64,000 nt of DNA from Orychophragmus violaceus. Lineage: Eukaryota > Streptophyta > Magnoliopsida > Brassicales > Brassicaceae. A program made the position numbers and the translations under genes. Position 1 is the stretch's first letter. Each line of letters opens with the position of its first letter. The stretch lies in assembly GCA_030180135.1 (NCBI GenBank), contig CM058239.1, positions 74,841,823 through 74,905,822 on the forward strand. Reading direction: 5' to 3'. Under the pieces are notes generated by a model. That model was not told the origin of the DNA. It saw only the letters and a list, made by a program, of their open reading frames with translations, and ran no database searches. Positions 47,002-57,155 of the stretch are shown here, piece by piece.

Positions 47002-47565
47002 GCCCAACCATGGACGGCCACACACGCTCAATAAGGTATGACTTCAATTCATATATTGTGTTTGTTCATTTTGCAGGTCCAAGTATTACATTAGTTGTCT
47101 GAGTCAGAGTCTGTATTAGTCGTTAAGTGAGTCAAGTTTCCCTGTATTACTTTTAAGTCGGACCATAGGATATTTTAGTATTTAGTAGCCGTTGTAATTA
47201 GGTTTTCTGCCCTAGAAGGCAACAGCTGCACGATCCCCTTTATAAGGATCCTTAGCAGCCGTGTATCATTTACCAAGTATCAATACAATAACGCAGTTCT
47301 TCTTCTTTGAGAGAAAACACCTTTCGAATTCTAAGCTTTCTTGTGAGTCATATCAAGCGACCTTAGATTCAGTCTTATCACAAGATCCTTCATCTCTTGT
47401 GTGGCGACAATCAATCCATCTTCTATCTATTCAATCATCTCACGTTCATTATAAGGAGTCTAGAGACCCGAGGTTTGAATCCATCTTACCACAATATCAC
47501 CCACGATCTAGAATAGAGAGACCTCAGTCCCTGTTCTACGTCAAACACGCTTCCATCTTGCATCA
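46746..47565 (+). repeat. Element M 3' LTR
   Basis: 820 bp, holding the last 85 codons of pol. It retains the 27 bases lost from the 5' LTR. It ends TTGCATCA before ACTTC. Confidence 0.95.
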
Positions 47566-47570
47566 ACTTC

Positions 47571-47759
47571 GCTCGTTCATTGATCGATTTAAGGAAATAA
47601 AATCCAAAATCGCGAGGCATGGACTATGGTACACGGCCAGATTCCGCGAGGAAATAACAGTCCGCGAACCTCTCACACTCGATGACGCCCTTCACCGCGC
47701 ATCGGCCTTTACTCGCCTCGAGGACGAAACTACGGTCCTCAGAGAAAAGCACCGAAAGG
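47571..47759 (+). pseudogene. gag: Element L gag, continued
   Basis: After one copy of ACTTC is removed the frame of 40832 continues with DETLRSFIDRFKEI and EPLTLDDALHRASAF, the end of a Tat-type gag core. It stops at the TGATATACC start of element N. Confidence 0.85.
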
Positions 47760-47972
47760 TGATATACCATGGATTTTAGGGATTTCTGTTGTGATTTCAC
47801 AATCATGACCATGGAATCATGTTGAGAAACCTTAAGATTGCTATAAACCCTAATGGTTTAGAGAGAGAGAGAGAGCATAAGTGAACCACACCAAGTTTGT
47901 CTTGGTAATAGCCGGTTCTACTTAGCTTTGACAAGAACACCACTCTATTTGAGACTTATCCAGGAGCCTAAC
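47760..47972 (+). repeat. Element N 5' LTR, first segment
   Basis: Begins TGATATACCATGGATTTTAG. It contains a short GA repeat near 47863. It ends CTAAC, the target site of element C. Confidence 0.7.
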
Positions 47973-48451
47973 TGTTGGGAATGTCCTGAAATCTACTGTA
48001 CTATCTCTAGAAAGTGTGATAAATGTCGAGATCAGACATAAGTCATAAATACTGGGTGATCATGATGGCTTGCTAGAGTCCGCTCTTGATCTATAAGTTT
48101 AGGACTTATTACCAGTATTGTATGATCCCAAAGGGTCACACACCATAGCTAACGGTAAAGTTAAGATGGAATTAATACGGTAAGATGCTAAGGCATTTAC
48201 TGTATTTGTACAGAGAGTTGGGCAGACAACAAATGGGCTTTTGTCTAATTTGTGTCTTGGGCCCAAAAGTCTAATGAGCCATTAGTTTAATTAATTAAAA
48301 TTGGGCCCATTAGTGAGAGATAAAAGAGATGGCAAACCCTAGGGAAAATAAGACTTCCCTTTTGGCGATTTGGTGGAGGATGGCCGCGGCTGCATCTCAT
48401 CTCTCCCTCCTCTCGTCTCTCTCTCTTGTGATTCCACTCGGTCTAGCAGCC
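47973..48451 (+). repeat. Element C 5' LTR, first segment
   Basis: TGTTGGGAATGTCC onward, cut by element D after TCTAGCAGCC. It is very similar to the reverse complement of H's LTR. Confidence 0.92.
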
Positions 48452-49669
48452 TGATAGGTCGAGTTTTAATCCCTATACTAAACTGCAAGTGTACAGCAAT
48501 GTCAAAGTAGTATATAGGGTTATCGAATCCACAGGGACACTTGGTCTCAAGAGAATCAAACCGTAGGGAATGAATACTAGAAATAAGCAATGTGATTATA
48601 TTGAAAGTAGTGCGAGAAAGTAAATCAGTAGCAGAGATTATTGGTTGTGAAAGCAAGTAATTAAAAGCGTCAAACCTAGGGTATTCTCAGGAAATCAGAC
48701 TAGCAGACAGTTCATTCAGCAAGGATCTAATTAAGCACAGTTCTAGAACTCAAAACACAGATATAGAATTAACCAAATTCCTTTGCGATAATTCTCTAAG
48801 TCTAAGTGCAGCAAACCAAACTTCCGTTTGCGAGAACTAACAGATTAAACTAGCAATAAGCTCAAGTTTGATATGTTCACAATTATCCTAAACCAAACTT
48901 TCGTTTGCGCAAAGTTTAATTGCCCAATTTAATTAGTTCAGATTCCTAAACCCCACTTCCGTGACGTATTTAGCAACCTAAGATCTAGATTCTAATTGAT
49001 CAGGTTAGAACTAGCTTTAAGCACAATTAAATTGAAGAACAGATATAGTTTGAATCCTTAACTGAAATTGAACAAGTCTAGCAAGTCATGAAATCCTATG
49101 TGAGAAACCCTAAGTCTAACTAGGAATCTACTCAGACATAGATAATGAAAACATGATCATATGATAAGTAAATTGCATAAAAGAATAAGAGTAAAAGGGG
49201 TTCGAAATCTTCTCCAAATACAGATGATGAATTAGGTTCAGATCAGCCCCAAAAGCTCTAAAAATCCTCTGCTCTTAATTATGAAGTTGTATTGTAAAAA
49301 GTATAAAGCGTCTCTAATAAAAACACTAAAAACTCTATTATATAGGCATAATCTCGGCCAGGGGCTTCTTTGTAAATATCAGGAACTTCTGGATCAAAGT
49401 GCAATATCTTGATTCTTCTAAACCGCCGAGTTTCGGCCCATCTCGCTGGTGCAACGATCGTTGCTAGAGTGCAACGATCGACACCTTTCTCTGTCTCGGA
49501 CAGTGAACTCTATCTCTCGGCCAATCACTCCAAAAATCTCCAAAATGCTCCATAATCTCCAATTTAGCTCCCAACCTGATTATACCTGTAAAAGACTCTA
49601 AACAAAGACAAAAGACACTAAAACACATCTATATCATGGCCTAAAACTAGTAAAAACCATGATATATCA
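48452..49669 (-). repeat. Element D 3' LTR
   Basis: 1218 bp, plus strand TGATAGGTCGAG to CATGATATATCA. It includes a CGATCG module about 49440-49492. Confidence 0.93.
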
Positions 49670-51032
49670 ACTCCCCCACACTTAGCCTTTGCTTGCCCTC
49701 AAGCAAAACATAGAACTAAAACATGGTGAAGAGGTTTGAAAACTCTTCAGAAACTCATTTCATCTTAGAAGCTACAATACTCAGATTCCCCTTAGTAAAC
49801 CACTGAAAGAATCAATCACAGGATATCAAGACCAACATGTACTTCCCCCACACTTAGCAACTGTCCTAGGTAAACTCCACAATCACATTCAAGCATTCAA
49901 ATTCTCCCTACTGACTTCTGCAAGTATTTAAGTGCGGTCTCACCTAAGGAGTATCGATCTAAAGGCACATGGATTCTTACCTAATCAGCTCTAGACCACC
50001 ATACTATCTTTCTCTAGTCCCTTTCTTCTCTTTCCCTTCTTTAACAACTGATTTTTCCCCACTGGGTATCATTTTATTTTTTTTATCAGTGTTCTTCCCG
50101 TTATGGGGTGTACTTTGGACACATTCCATGGATCACATGAGAGAAAATAGTGTTTGCTACCACTCTCATGACCACTTCGGAGTTACTAACTCATCCTCAG
50201 TTTATTATCTTTTTTTTTTTTACTTTATAGAAGGGGAGAAGGGAACTAAATAGGACAGGTTTACAGGCTGTGTCAGAACTAACAGGGAATCCGACATAAA
50301 GTATACCAAGCCCTTAGGTGAGAAATCTAAGTCAGTATTAGGGGTGAAGTCAGTAAAAGATCCTCTGATACCTGAAGTGATGTGGGTGTTCCCAGTAGGT
50401 TGATCTGTGATGGGGTTTTCTAATAGTCAGAGATAGATCCTGCAACTTCATCCCAATGGTTACTTAAGTTCCTGCAAGTTTTGTAAATCTCCTCAGAAAA
50501 TCATAGTTTCTTACTTAAACAATTTTGACTCAATAAAACAAAAAATTTTGAAAAACGGACTGACTCTTAAGAAAACAGAAAGATAAACGTCACTAGCACC
50601 TCCCCCACACTTAAGACACACTGTCCCCAGTAGTGTCCAGCGAAGGATCGGTAAAAAGAAAATAAAATAAAATTGAAAAGGGTGAGTTTATGTCTGTCGG
50701 GTTACCTCTGTCGCACAGCATCGATCGGTGCATTAGATGCATCGACCGTTACTTGGCGACTTTCGTGTATGGTCGATCGTTGCTCAGGACAGCAACGATC
50801 GCTGCAATGCGATTCCTTTCGTGTTGTGACGATCGATGCAGAAATGCATCGATCGCTGCACTGCGATTTAATCCGAGACCTGCAAACATGACTGCACCAG
50901 AAACAAAAACAAACGTAAAATCCTAACAAAAACACCAAAAATTAAAAAGAAAAACACCAGTACCTAATGGTGGGTTGCCTCCCACCCAGCGCTTGTTTAA
51001 GGTCAATAGCTTGACCGGACGCGCAAGGTTTT
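49670..51032 (-). other. Element D non-coding tail
   Basis: Polypurine-like tracts (complement) at 49670-49685, 49843-49857 and 50600-50615, a hairpin with two extra bases near 50616-50636, three CGATCG foldback modules about 50705-50875, and the conserved block 50971-50993 forty bases past the gag-protease stop. It matches the tails of E and F in order. No protein is encoded on the element's strand. Confidence 0.75.
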
Positions 51033-53618
51033 TCAAGTGCCAGAAGATCCTGACAGAGACTTTTTCTGTCTCTGTTCAAGTCTCCTCATCCATGGTGGAG
51101 AATAGGCTGTTGCAGAATGCTTCAGTCCAAGAAAAGATGGAATAAAATGCGCTCCAGGATCTATTATCACAGTCTCATTCAGCTGCTCATCATCTGCTTC
51201 CAAGATCTTGAAAGTCTGTCCATCTATCAGTGGCTTCCGCAGCTTCTCCATCTCATATCGCAGTGTCTCATCTCCCAGGTGGAGGTCTATTAGACTCTGT
51301 CTAACATCAATCACAGCTCCTGCTGTAGCCAAGAATGGTCTCCCAAGCAATAAAGCTTCATCCGGATCGCAGGCGTATTTCAGCACAAGGAAGTCCGTTG
51401 GAACTAAGTAGTTTCCAACTCTTACCGGAATATCCATAAGGAGTCCTTCAGGAACTCGTATGGACTGATCAGCTAGGATAAGACGTGTCCTAGTAGGAGC
51501 AAAATCCAACATACCCAGCTTCTCTGCCACAGAGTAAGGCATTATGCTCCCAGCGGCTCCTAAATCACACAGAGAACGCCTAAAACCATCTTCAAAGATA
51601 GAACAATCAAGTACAAAGACTCCAGGATCAGGCAGTTTCTTTGGGACCTTAGTTAACAGAACATCACTAATATGCTGAGGAACTACTATCACCCATTCTC
51701 TTAGCTCTTCATCTAATGGCAACATCTTGTTCAAATATTTCTGAACACATGGATGATAAAGTGGATCATCAGATGATGGAATTTCTTCCAAGTCTTCACC
51801 ACTCTCTTCTAGCCTTTTCAGCTCTTCAATCTCTTGTTTAATCACTTCAGACACCTTGGGACTGTGCCAAATAGCTCGTGCATAAACATCTTCTGGAGTG
51901 ATTTCAGATGTATCAGGGAATAGGCGGGCCAGTTCTGCATCAATCTCATTTTCATCCCACGGATTCTCTGCTTGTTCACGACCTGCATCGATCGATGCCA
52001 GATGTGTATCGATCGTTGCATCGCGATCATCACAACTTCCACCCGAGAGTTTTTCACAGAAATCCGAAAATTCTGCCTCAGTCACCAACTCAGCTGTACT
52101 TAGCTCAAATTTCTCCCCTAGATAAGATCCATCATTAATCAGTACAGAACAGGCCTTAATATGAGTGTCTGCAACTCCTTTTCCTTTTAGTGAGCTGGAC
52201 ATCTGATTCACCTGAGTGTCCAACTGTTTCATGTGAGTGCTCAATGTCTCAAACTTCCCATTGAGGTCCTGATAGACAGCGTCCAGCTTCTTGTTGTTGT
52301 CTACAGAAAGCTTGGTTTGACTCTCCATCAGTTGTTCCATCATAGCCTCCATTTTTCTCTCATGGGCTGTAGGTGCAGGAGGAGTCTGATAAGATGTAGA
52401 TCCATAGGTTCTCTGATTACCCTGTCCATAGGTCTTTTGAAAACCACCAGATTGTCCTCCATTTGAGAATCTGTTCCCCTGTTGATTGTTAAATCTATTA
52501 CCTTGGAAACCGGAACCTCCTATGAAATTCACTTCTTCTTCCTGAGTGTCCACCTCAGTTTGAATCACCTCCACATCTTGGGCAAAGTGGACAGCTTTCT
52601 TGTTTGTCAGAAGATTGTAGACTGTGTCCAATCTGGATCTAATATTAGCCATATCAGAATTCTCTACGGTTCCACCAGATCTCTTCCTCCTTTCATCCAT
52701 TGTTTTGCAACTATTGCTGCCAATCAGGTTCTCTATCAACCGTTTAGCTTGTGTAGGAGTTCTGGTGCTGAAATTTGCATCACTGGAATTATCCAAAGCA
52801 GTCTGATAAGGGAGATCTATTCCTCTGAAGAAAATACCAATCAGCTGTACTTCTGTGAATCCATGGTGTGGACAATCACGCTGATACTGCTTAAATCTCA
52901 TCCATGCGGTTGTCAAAGGCTCCACAGCTCCTTGGGAAAAAGTGAGTATGTCCTGTCTGGACTGATCTGAGCGCGCAGCGTCGTAGAAGTGACGCAGGAA
53001 CTCACTCTTTAAGGCTGCCCAAGTAGTATACTGACCAGGTGCCAGTTGTCTCAGCCATGCACTAGCGTCTCCAGCAAGACTGTGCGGAAATAGCTTAAGG
53101 AATAGATAGTCCGGGCATACTCCTTCATACTTCATGCCAGTGACTATGTCCTCAAACTTGTCAATGTGATCCATAGGCTGCTCTGATTGAAGACCATGAA
53201 AAGCAATCTGCCTCATCAGTTGGTAGTAGATAGTTTTTACCTCAAAATCATTCCTCTCGAAGGCAGGAAGCACTAGAGCTGCTCGGTTTGCATGAAACTC
53301 ATCAGGTCTATTGTAATCAGCTAGTGTCCTCTCATGAACCACCATCCGGCCTTCTGGCTCAACTTCATCAGGGATTGCTCGTCCCTCAGCATCAATCCTT
53401 TGCCCAGCAGCATTGTAAGGATTGTTCTCTGGATCCCTCAGGATTCCATCAGCATCTGGTATCAAGATCAAGCGTTCTTGTACCATTCTCTCTCTCTTTT
53501 CTCTTCTAATAGTCCTCTCTAAACGTCCAAGTTCCTCTAGATTGAGATTAACTAAGCTCGAGTTCGGATTACTTCGAGTGTTCTGCGTTGGCATAAACTG
53601 TCTGTAATCGTCCAGCAA
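51033..53618 (-). CDS. gag-pro: Element D gag-protease polyprotein, intact (861 aa)
   Basis: Frame from 53618; a second in-frame ATG at codon 9 (MPTQNTRSN) may be the true start. Regions in order: basic N-terminus with a coiled coil (EELGRLERTIRREKRER), a retro-gag core about residues 120-260 (KLFPHSLAGDASAWL, FLRHFYDAARSDQ), a glycine/glutamine-rich linker, SYQTPP-P, a second coiled coil about 420-480, a SID-peptide pair, an acidic segment, then a retropepsin-like domain about 680-775 with CDLGAAGSIMP and LLLGRPFLATAG. No CCHC knuckle is visible. The DLGA active site replaces the usual DTG/DSG. It would build particles that package RNA of this family. Confidence 0.9.
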   Translation of the reverse strand: MLDDYRQFMPTQNTRSNPNSSLVNLNLEELGRLERTIRREKRERMVQERLILIPDADGILRDPENNPYNAAGQRIDAEGRAIPDEVEPEGRMVVHERTLADYNRPDEFHANRAALVLPAFERNDFEVKTIYYQLMRQIAFHGLQSEQPMDHIDKFEDIVTGMKYEGVCPDYLFLKLFPHSLAGDASAWLRQLAPGQYTTWAALKSEFLRHFYDAARSDQSRQDILTFSQGAVEPLTTAWMRFKQYQRDCPHHGFTEVQLIGIFFRGIDLPYQTALDNSSDANFSTRTPTQAKRLIENLIGSNSCKTMDERRKRSGGTVENSDMANIRSRLDTVYNLLTNKKAVHFAQDVEVIQTEVDTQEEEVNFIGGSGFQGNRFNNQQGNRFSNGGQSGGFQKTYGQGNQRTYGSTSYQTPPAPTAHERKMEAMMEQLMESQTKLSVDNNKKLDAVYQDLNGKFETLSTHMKQLDTQVNQMSSSLKGKGVADTHIKACSVLINDGSYLGEKFELSTAELVTEAEFSDFCEKLSGGSCDDRDATIDTHLASIDAGREQAENPWDENEIDAELARLFPDTSEITPEDVYARAIWHSPKVSEVIKQEIEELKRLEESGEDLEEIPSSDDPLYHPCVQKYLNKMLPLDEELREWVIVVPQHISDVLLTKVPKKLPDPGVFVLDCSIFEDGFRRSLCDLGAAGSIMPYSVAEKLGMLDFAPTRTRLILADQSIRVPEGLLMDIPVRVGNYLVPTDFLVLKYACDPDEALLLGRPFLATAGAVIDVRQSLIDLHLGDETLRYEMEKLRKPLIDGQTFKILEADDEQLNETVIIDPGAHFIPSFLGLKHSATAYSPPWMRRLEQRQKKSLSGSSGT

Positions 53619-53712
53619 CGATCGATGCTATCAGTGCAACGATCGATTCAATCTCAAATCGCTTAGCAACGATCGACGCAAGGGTGCAGCGATCGATGCA
53701 AGGCGAAATTCG
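53605..53712 (-). repeat. Two CGATCG foldback modules in element D leader
   Basis: Four AACGATCGA- or GCGATCGAT-type words as two pairs, ending in GGCGA, at the start of gag and just upstream. The first pair overlaps the first few codons of the gag frame, which argues for the second ATG as the true start. Confidence 0.65.
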
Positions 53713-53832
53713 TACCTGCGACAGAGAGAAACAGAGAAAAAGTCAGCAAAATAAAAATAAATAAAATAAAAACGAAAAACGAAAAATTTCTAGTAAAACC
53801 CTAAGTTCGGTCCTATCGAAGACTCAAAAGAG

Positions 53833-53850
53833 TCCCCGGCAACGGCGCCA
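53833..53850 (-). other. Element D primer binding site (tRNA-Asp type)
   Basis: The minus strand reads TGGCGCCGTTGCCGGGGA, perfect, six bases from the LTR end. Confidence 0.93.
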
Positions 53851-53856
53851 AAAACT

Positions 53857-55074
53857 TGATAGGTCGAGTTTTAATCCCTATACTAAACTGCAAGTGTACA
53901 GCAATGTCAAAGTAGTATATAGGGTTATCGAATCCACAGGGACACTTGGTCTCAAGAGAATCAAACCGTAGGGAATGAATACTAGAAATAAGCAATGTGA
54001 TTATATTGAAAGTAGTGCGAGAAAGTAAATCAGTAGCAGAGATTATTGGTTGTGAAAGCAAGTAATTAAAAGCGTCAAACCTAGGGTATTCTCAGGAAAT
54101 CAGACTAGCAGACAGTTCATTCAGCAAGGATCTAATTAAGCACAGTTCTAGAACTCAAAACACAGATATAGAATTAACCAAATTCCTTTGCGATAATTCT
54201 CTAAGTCTAAGTGCAGCAAACCAAACTTCCGTTTGCGAGAACTAACAGATTAAACTAGCAATAAGCTCAAGTTTGATATGTTCACAATTATCCTAAACCA
54301 AACTTTCGTTTGCGCAAAGTTTAATTGCCCAATTTAATTAGTTCAGATTCCTAAACCCCACTTCCGTGACGTATTTAGCAACCTAAGATCTAGATTCTAA
54401 TTGATCAGGTTAGAACTAGCTTTAAGCACAATTAAATTGAAGAACAGATATAGTTTGAATCCTTAACTGAAATTGAACAAGTCTAGCAAGTCATGAAATC
54501 CTATGTGAGAAACCCTAAGTCTAACTAGGAATCTACTCAGACATAGATAATGAAAACATGATCATATGATAAGTAAATTGCATAAAAGAATAAGAGTAAA
54601 AGGGGTTCGAAATCTTCTCCAAATACAGATGATGAATTAGGTTCAGATCAGCCCCAAAAGCTCTAAAAATCCTCTGCTCTTAATTATGAAGTTGTATTGT
54701 AAAAAGTATAAAGCGTCTCTAATAAAAACACTAAAAACTCTATTATATAGGCATAATCTCGGCCAGGGGCTTCTTTGTAAATATCAGGAACTTCTGGATC
54801 AAAGTGCAATATCTTGATTCTTCTAAACCGCCGAGTTTCGGCCCATCTCGCTGGTGCAACGATCGTTGCTAGAGTGCAACGATCGACACCTTTCTCTGTC
54901 TCGGACAGTGAACTCTATCTCTCGGCCAATCACTCCAAAAATCTCCAAAATGCTCCATAATCTCCAATTTAGCTCCCAACCTGATTATACCTGTAAAAGA
55001 CTCTAAACAAAGACAAAAGACACTAAAACACATCTATATCATGGCCTAAAACTAGTAAAAACCATGATATATCA
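53857..55074 (-). repeat. Element D 5' LTR
   Basis: 1218 bp, offset exactly 5405 bases from the left LTR with no difference I can see. It includes a CGATCG module about 54845-54897. Confidence 0.93.
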
Positions 55075-55079
55075 CAGCC

Positions 55080-55287
55080 TATCCGTGCTTGTAAGCGTGT
55101 GGATACCTAGGAGGAACAGGTATTCATCTGTTCTAATCTGATCTTGTCATTACCACCAATCATTCCGCTGCAAAGGTAAAGATCAGGTTTGTTTTATGAT
55201 TCGATTACAAGAACCTAGATATGTTTAAGATTATGTGTTAGGTTGCAATTCAGGAATTGAACCATGGAAAAACATCATAATCCATCA
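55080..55287 (+). repeat. Element C 5' LTR, second segment
   Basis: Resumes at TATCCGTGCTTG after one CAGCC copy and ends CATAATCCATCA. Confidence 0.92.
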
Positions 55288-55288
55288 G

Positions 55289-57155
55289 TGGTATTAGAGA
55301 CAGGTTCATTAGATTCTTGTAATTTGGATCATAATGATTGTTTAATGGTTTGTTGAATCAATTTAATGAATAAAAAAAAAAAATTGATTGAAATCATCAA
55401 TAACTAATCGCATATTATCATGGTCTCGGCCGTGTAATATGAACCCTAATCGATTATGCACAATGATCTTGGATCATTAAGTTTGCTTGAGTCGCAAGCT
55501 TTGGCTTGAATCGATTTGGCCCATGATCAGCTAGGGTTCTCGGTTTGATCTTGTGAATCAGCCGTGGGCCGGTGATCGTGATGCTCGAGAGCCGCAAGGA
55601 TCATGTGCACAAGGTCTCGGCATGAATCGGTTTTGATTCATTGCAGCCGACGATCGCGTGCAAAGCTGGATCCGGCGATGATCATTCGATCGGATCATCA
55701 CATGCCGAGTGATGATGGGCCGATCATGCTCATGCGATCGTGATGCATAGTCGCCGACAATTGTTTGTGCCGTGCAAAGATCGATCGGTAATGGGCCGAG
55801 AATCGCGTGTATCGATCGGTTAATGAATCATGGCTTAGGGCACTAATGATCTCGGATCATTGGATCACGGCAATGTGATCGAGTGTAAGCCATGTGATCG
55901 ATCGGTATGTGTGGCCGTGTGATCGTGGATCACGGATGGGCAAGGATCGATCGGCCATGGCTGGACGCAACGATCGTGGATCGATTGTGTTGTTCATGGG
56001 CCGTGGTCGATCGTTTGGCCCGTCAAACCATTACGTCCCGCGAATAGTCAATCGGTTAAACCGAGCTTCGCCGTTCGTTGCCCAAACCGCACCGATTAAA
56101 CCGGTCCATTTAGTTGGCGGTTAATTGTGTGTTTAAAGCCTTAAACCGCAAGTTAGGTCAAAATTGGCTAAAACACTAGGTGTTTCTTCCCGGTTTTGGA
56201 CTTAACTGAACCGATCCAATTTAATTGGTGGTTCAAGCGGTTAACCCAAATCGCGGTTTGCTGGAAATTATTTAATACATGGTATTATTTAATTTCTGGT
56301 TAAACCGGATTGAAATTCAAAATTGAATTTTAACCTAAACCGAAGGCTGGTCTAAGTTTGATTTGGTTGGACCAAATAATTTAGAGCTGGTCTGGTTTAG
56401 TAAATAACCGATGGTTTTGATAGTTAATTTGGTCTTGGACCATAATTAATAAACCGACTCGGTTATGTCAAATTATTGGGCCAACTGGAATTCTATGGTC
56501 TTGGGCCAAGAATTGGGCCTATAATTTGTGACCCAACCCGAAAATATTTATAAAATATTAAATTAGAAATTTCTATTTTTAGTATGTTACTAAATTTAGA
56601 AAGTTTCTAAAATAAGTAAGTTTCCCAAAATAGTAATCTTCTATTTTGGAAATAAAACTGAAAAAAATCCTCAAAACCAATATCAAGCTTGGATGTCTTT
56701 CCAATCTTGTCAGCTATTAACGCTTACTCGATTACAGATATGGCTTACAGTGTGAGGTGTCTGTTTTCGCGTAAGTAAAGTAGTATATAGTCACTAATTT
56801 CATTTGGAGTCCCAGACTTTAGTGATTATTTGGCTGTAAGAGATTGGTTTCCTTGACTGGGCCATCGGGAGTCCCGAGCCTTGAGACATCTGGTGTTTTG
56901 GGCCTTGGGCCCAATCCACAACCGAGAGTTATATGGATATAACTAGCTGTGTGTATGCTTACCAAGTAAAGCTAATTCCGGGTGACGGCCAGTGGCCCAC
57001 TTTGGATTTAGCTGAACATGGGTCTCGGAATCATTGCATTCTTATGAGGTTAAACAAAGAAATTTTGAATGCAATGCGAGTTTTCTTATAAGTTATTAAG
57101 ATTACTCTTTTATGAACTAAATAACTAAAACTCAATTTATCTCTAAATTTCAGTT
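55289..57155 (+). other. Element C primer site and long leader
   Basis: TGGTATTAGAGAC at 55289-55301 is a tRNA-Met primer site with changes from TGGTATCAGAGC. From about 55540 to 56010 the leader is packed with GATC-containing words such as GATCGATCGG. The later part (about 56200 on) matches H's leader. An 76-codon frame near 55894 lies inside the GATC block and I do not accept it as a gene. Confidence 0.7.

Larger units (their letters stand above)
40833..47565 (+). mobile_element. Element M: young, nearly intact Ty3/gypsy chromovirus-type retrotransposon
   Basis: Full-length, 6.7 kb, with exact target duplication ACTTC (40828-40832, 47566-47570), primer site, gag, complete pol and polypurine tract. 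LTRs are 793 and 820 bp. I count about three substitutions plus one 27-base deletion between them, so insertion is recent. It belongs to the same broad group as J (shared motifs throughout RT and integrase; pol running into the 3' LTR). The only coding lesion I see is a one-base frameshift between gag and pol near 43048. Confidence 0.95.
38790..47759 (+). mobile_element. Element L: Tat-like Ty3/gypsy retrotransposon, 5' part, split by M and N
   Basis: It begins with a 526-bp LTR and a primer site, then a gag that is followed to 40832, jumps over element M and continues 47571-47759, where Athila-type element N breaks it. The remainder must lie to the right of the window. L's gag is much better preserved than K's, with only a few stops. 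The left flank is CCGAG; the matching right flank is out of view. Confidence 0.8.
48452..55074 (-). mobile_element. Element D: very young Athila-like retrotransposon encoding only gag-protease
   Basis: A 6.6-kb element with exact target duplication CAGCC (48447-48451, 55075-55079), two 1218-bp LTRs in which I see no difference, a perfect tRNA-Asp primer site, one intact 861-codon gag-protease frame, and a tail with three polypurine-like tracts. There is no RT, RNase H or integrase, and no trace of a deletion scar in a pol gene. F and E share this layout, so this is the normal form of the family and not a one-off loss. It needs enzymes in trans. Confidence 0.93.

Noticed and set aside
49670..51032. 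Env-like gene expected in the Athila 3' region
   Set aside because: No sense-strand frame of useful length in the tails of D, E or F; the region is non-coding with short conserved signals.
52482..52970. 162-codon plus-strand frame
   Set aside because: It lies wholly antisense within D's intact gag-protease gene and has no recognisable motif.
53833..53850. tRNA gene fragment
   Set aside because: The match is only the 18-base 3' end complement of a tRNA next to an LTR, which is a primer binding site.
55894..56124. 76-codon frame in element C leader
   Set aside because: It lies in the GATC-dense block, has no family resemblance and is absent from sister element H.
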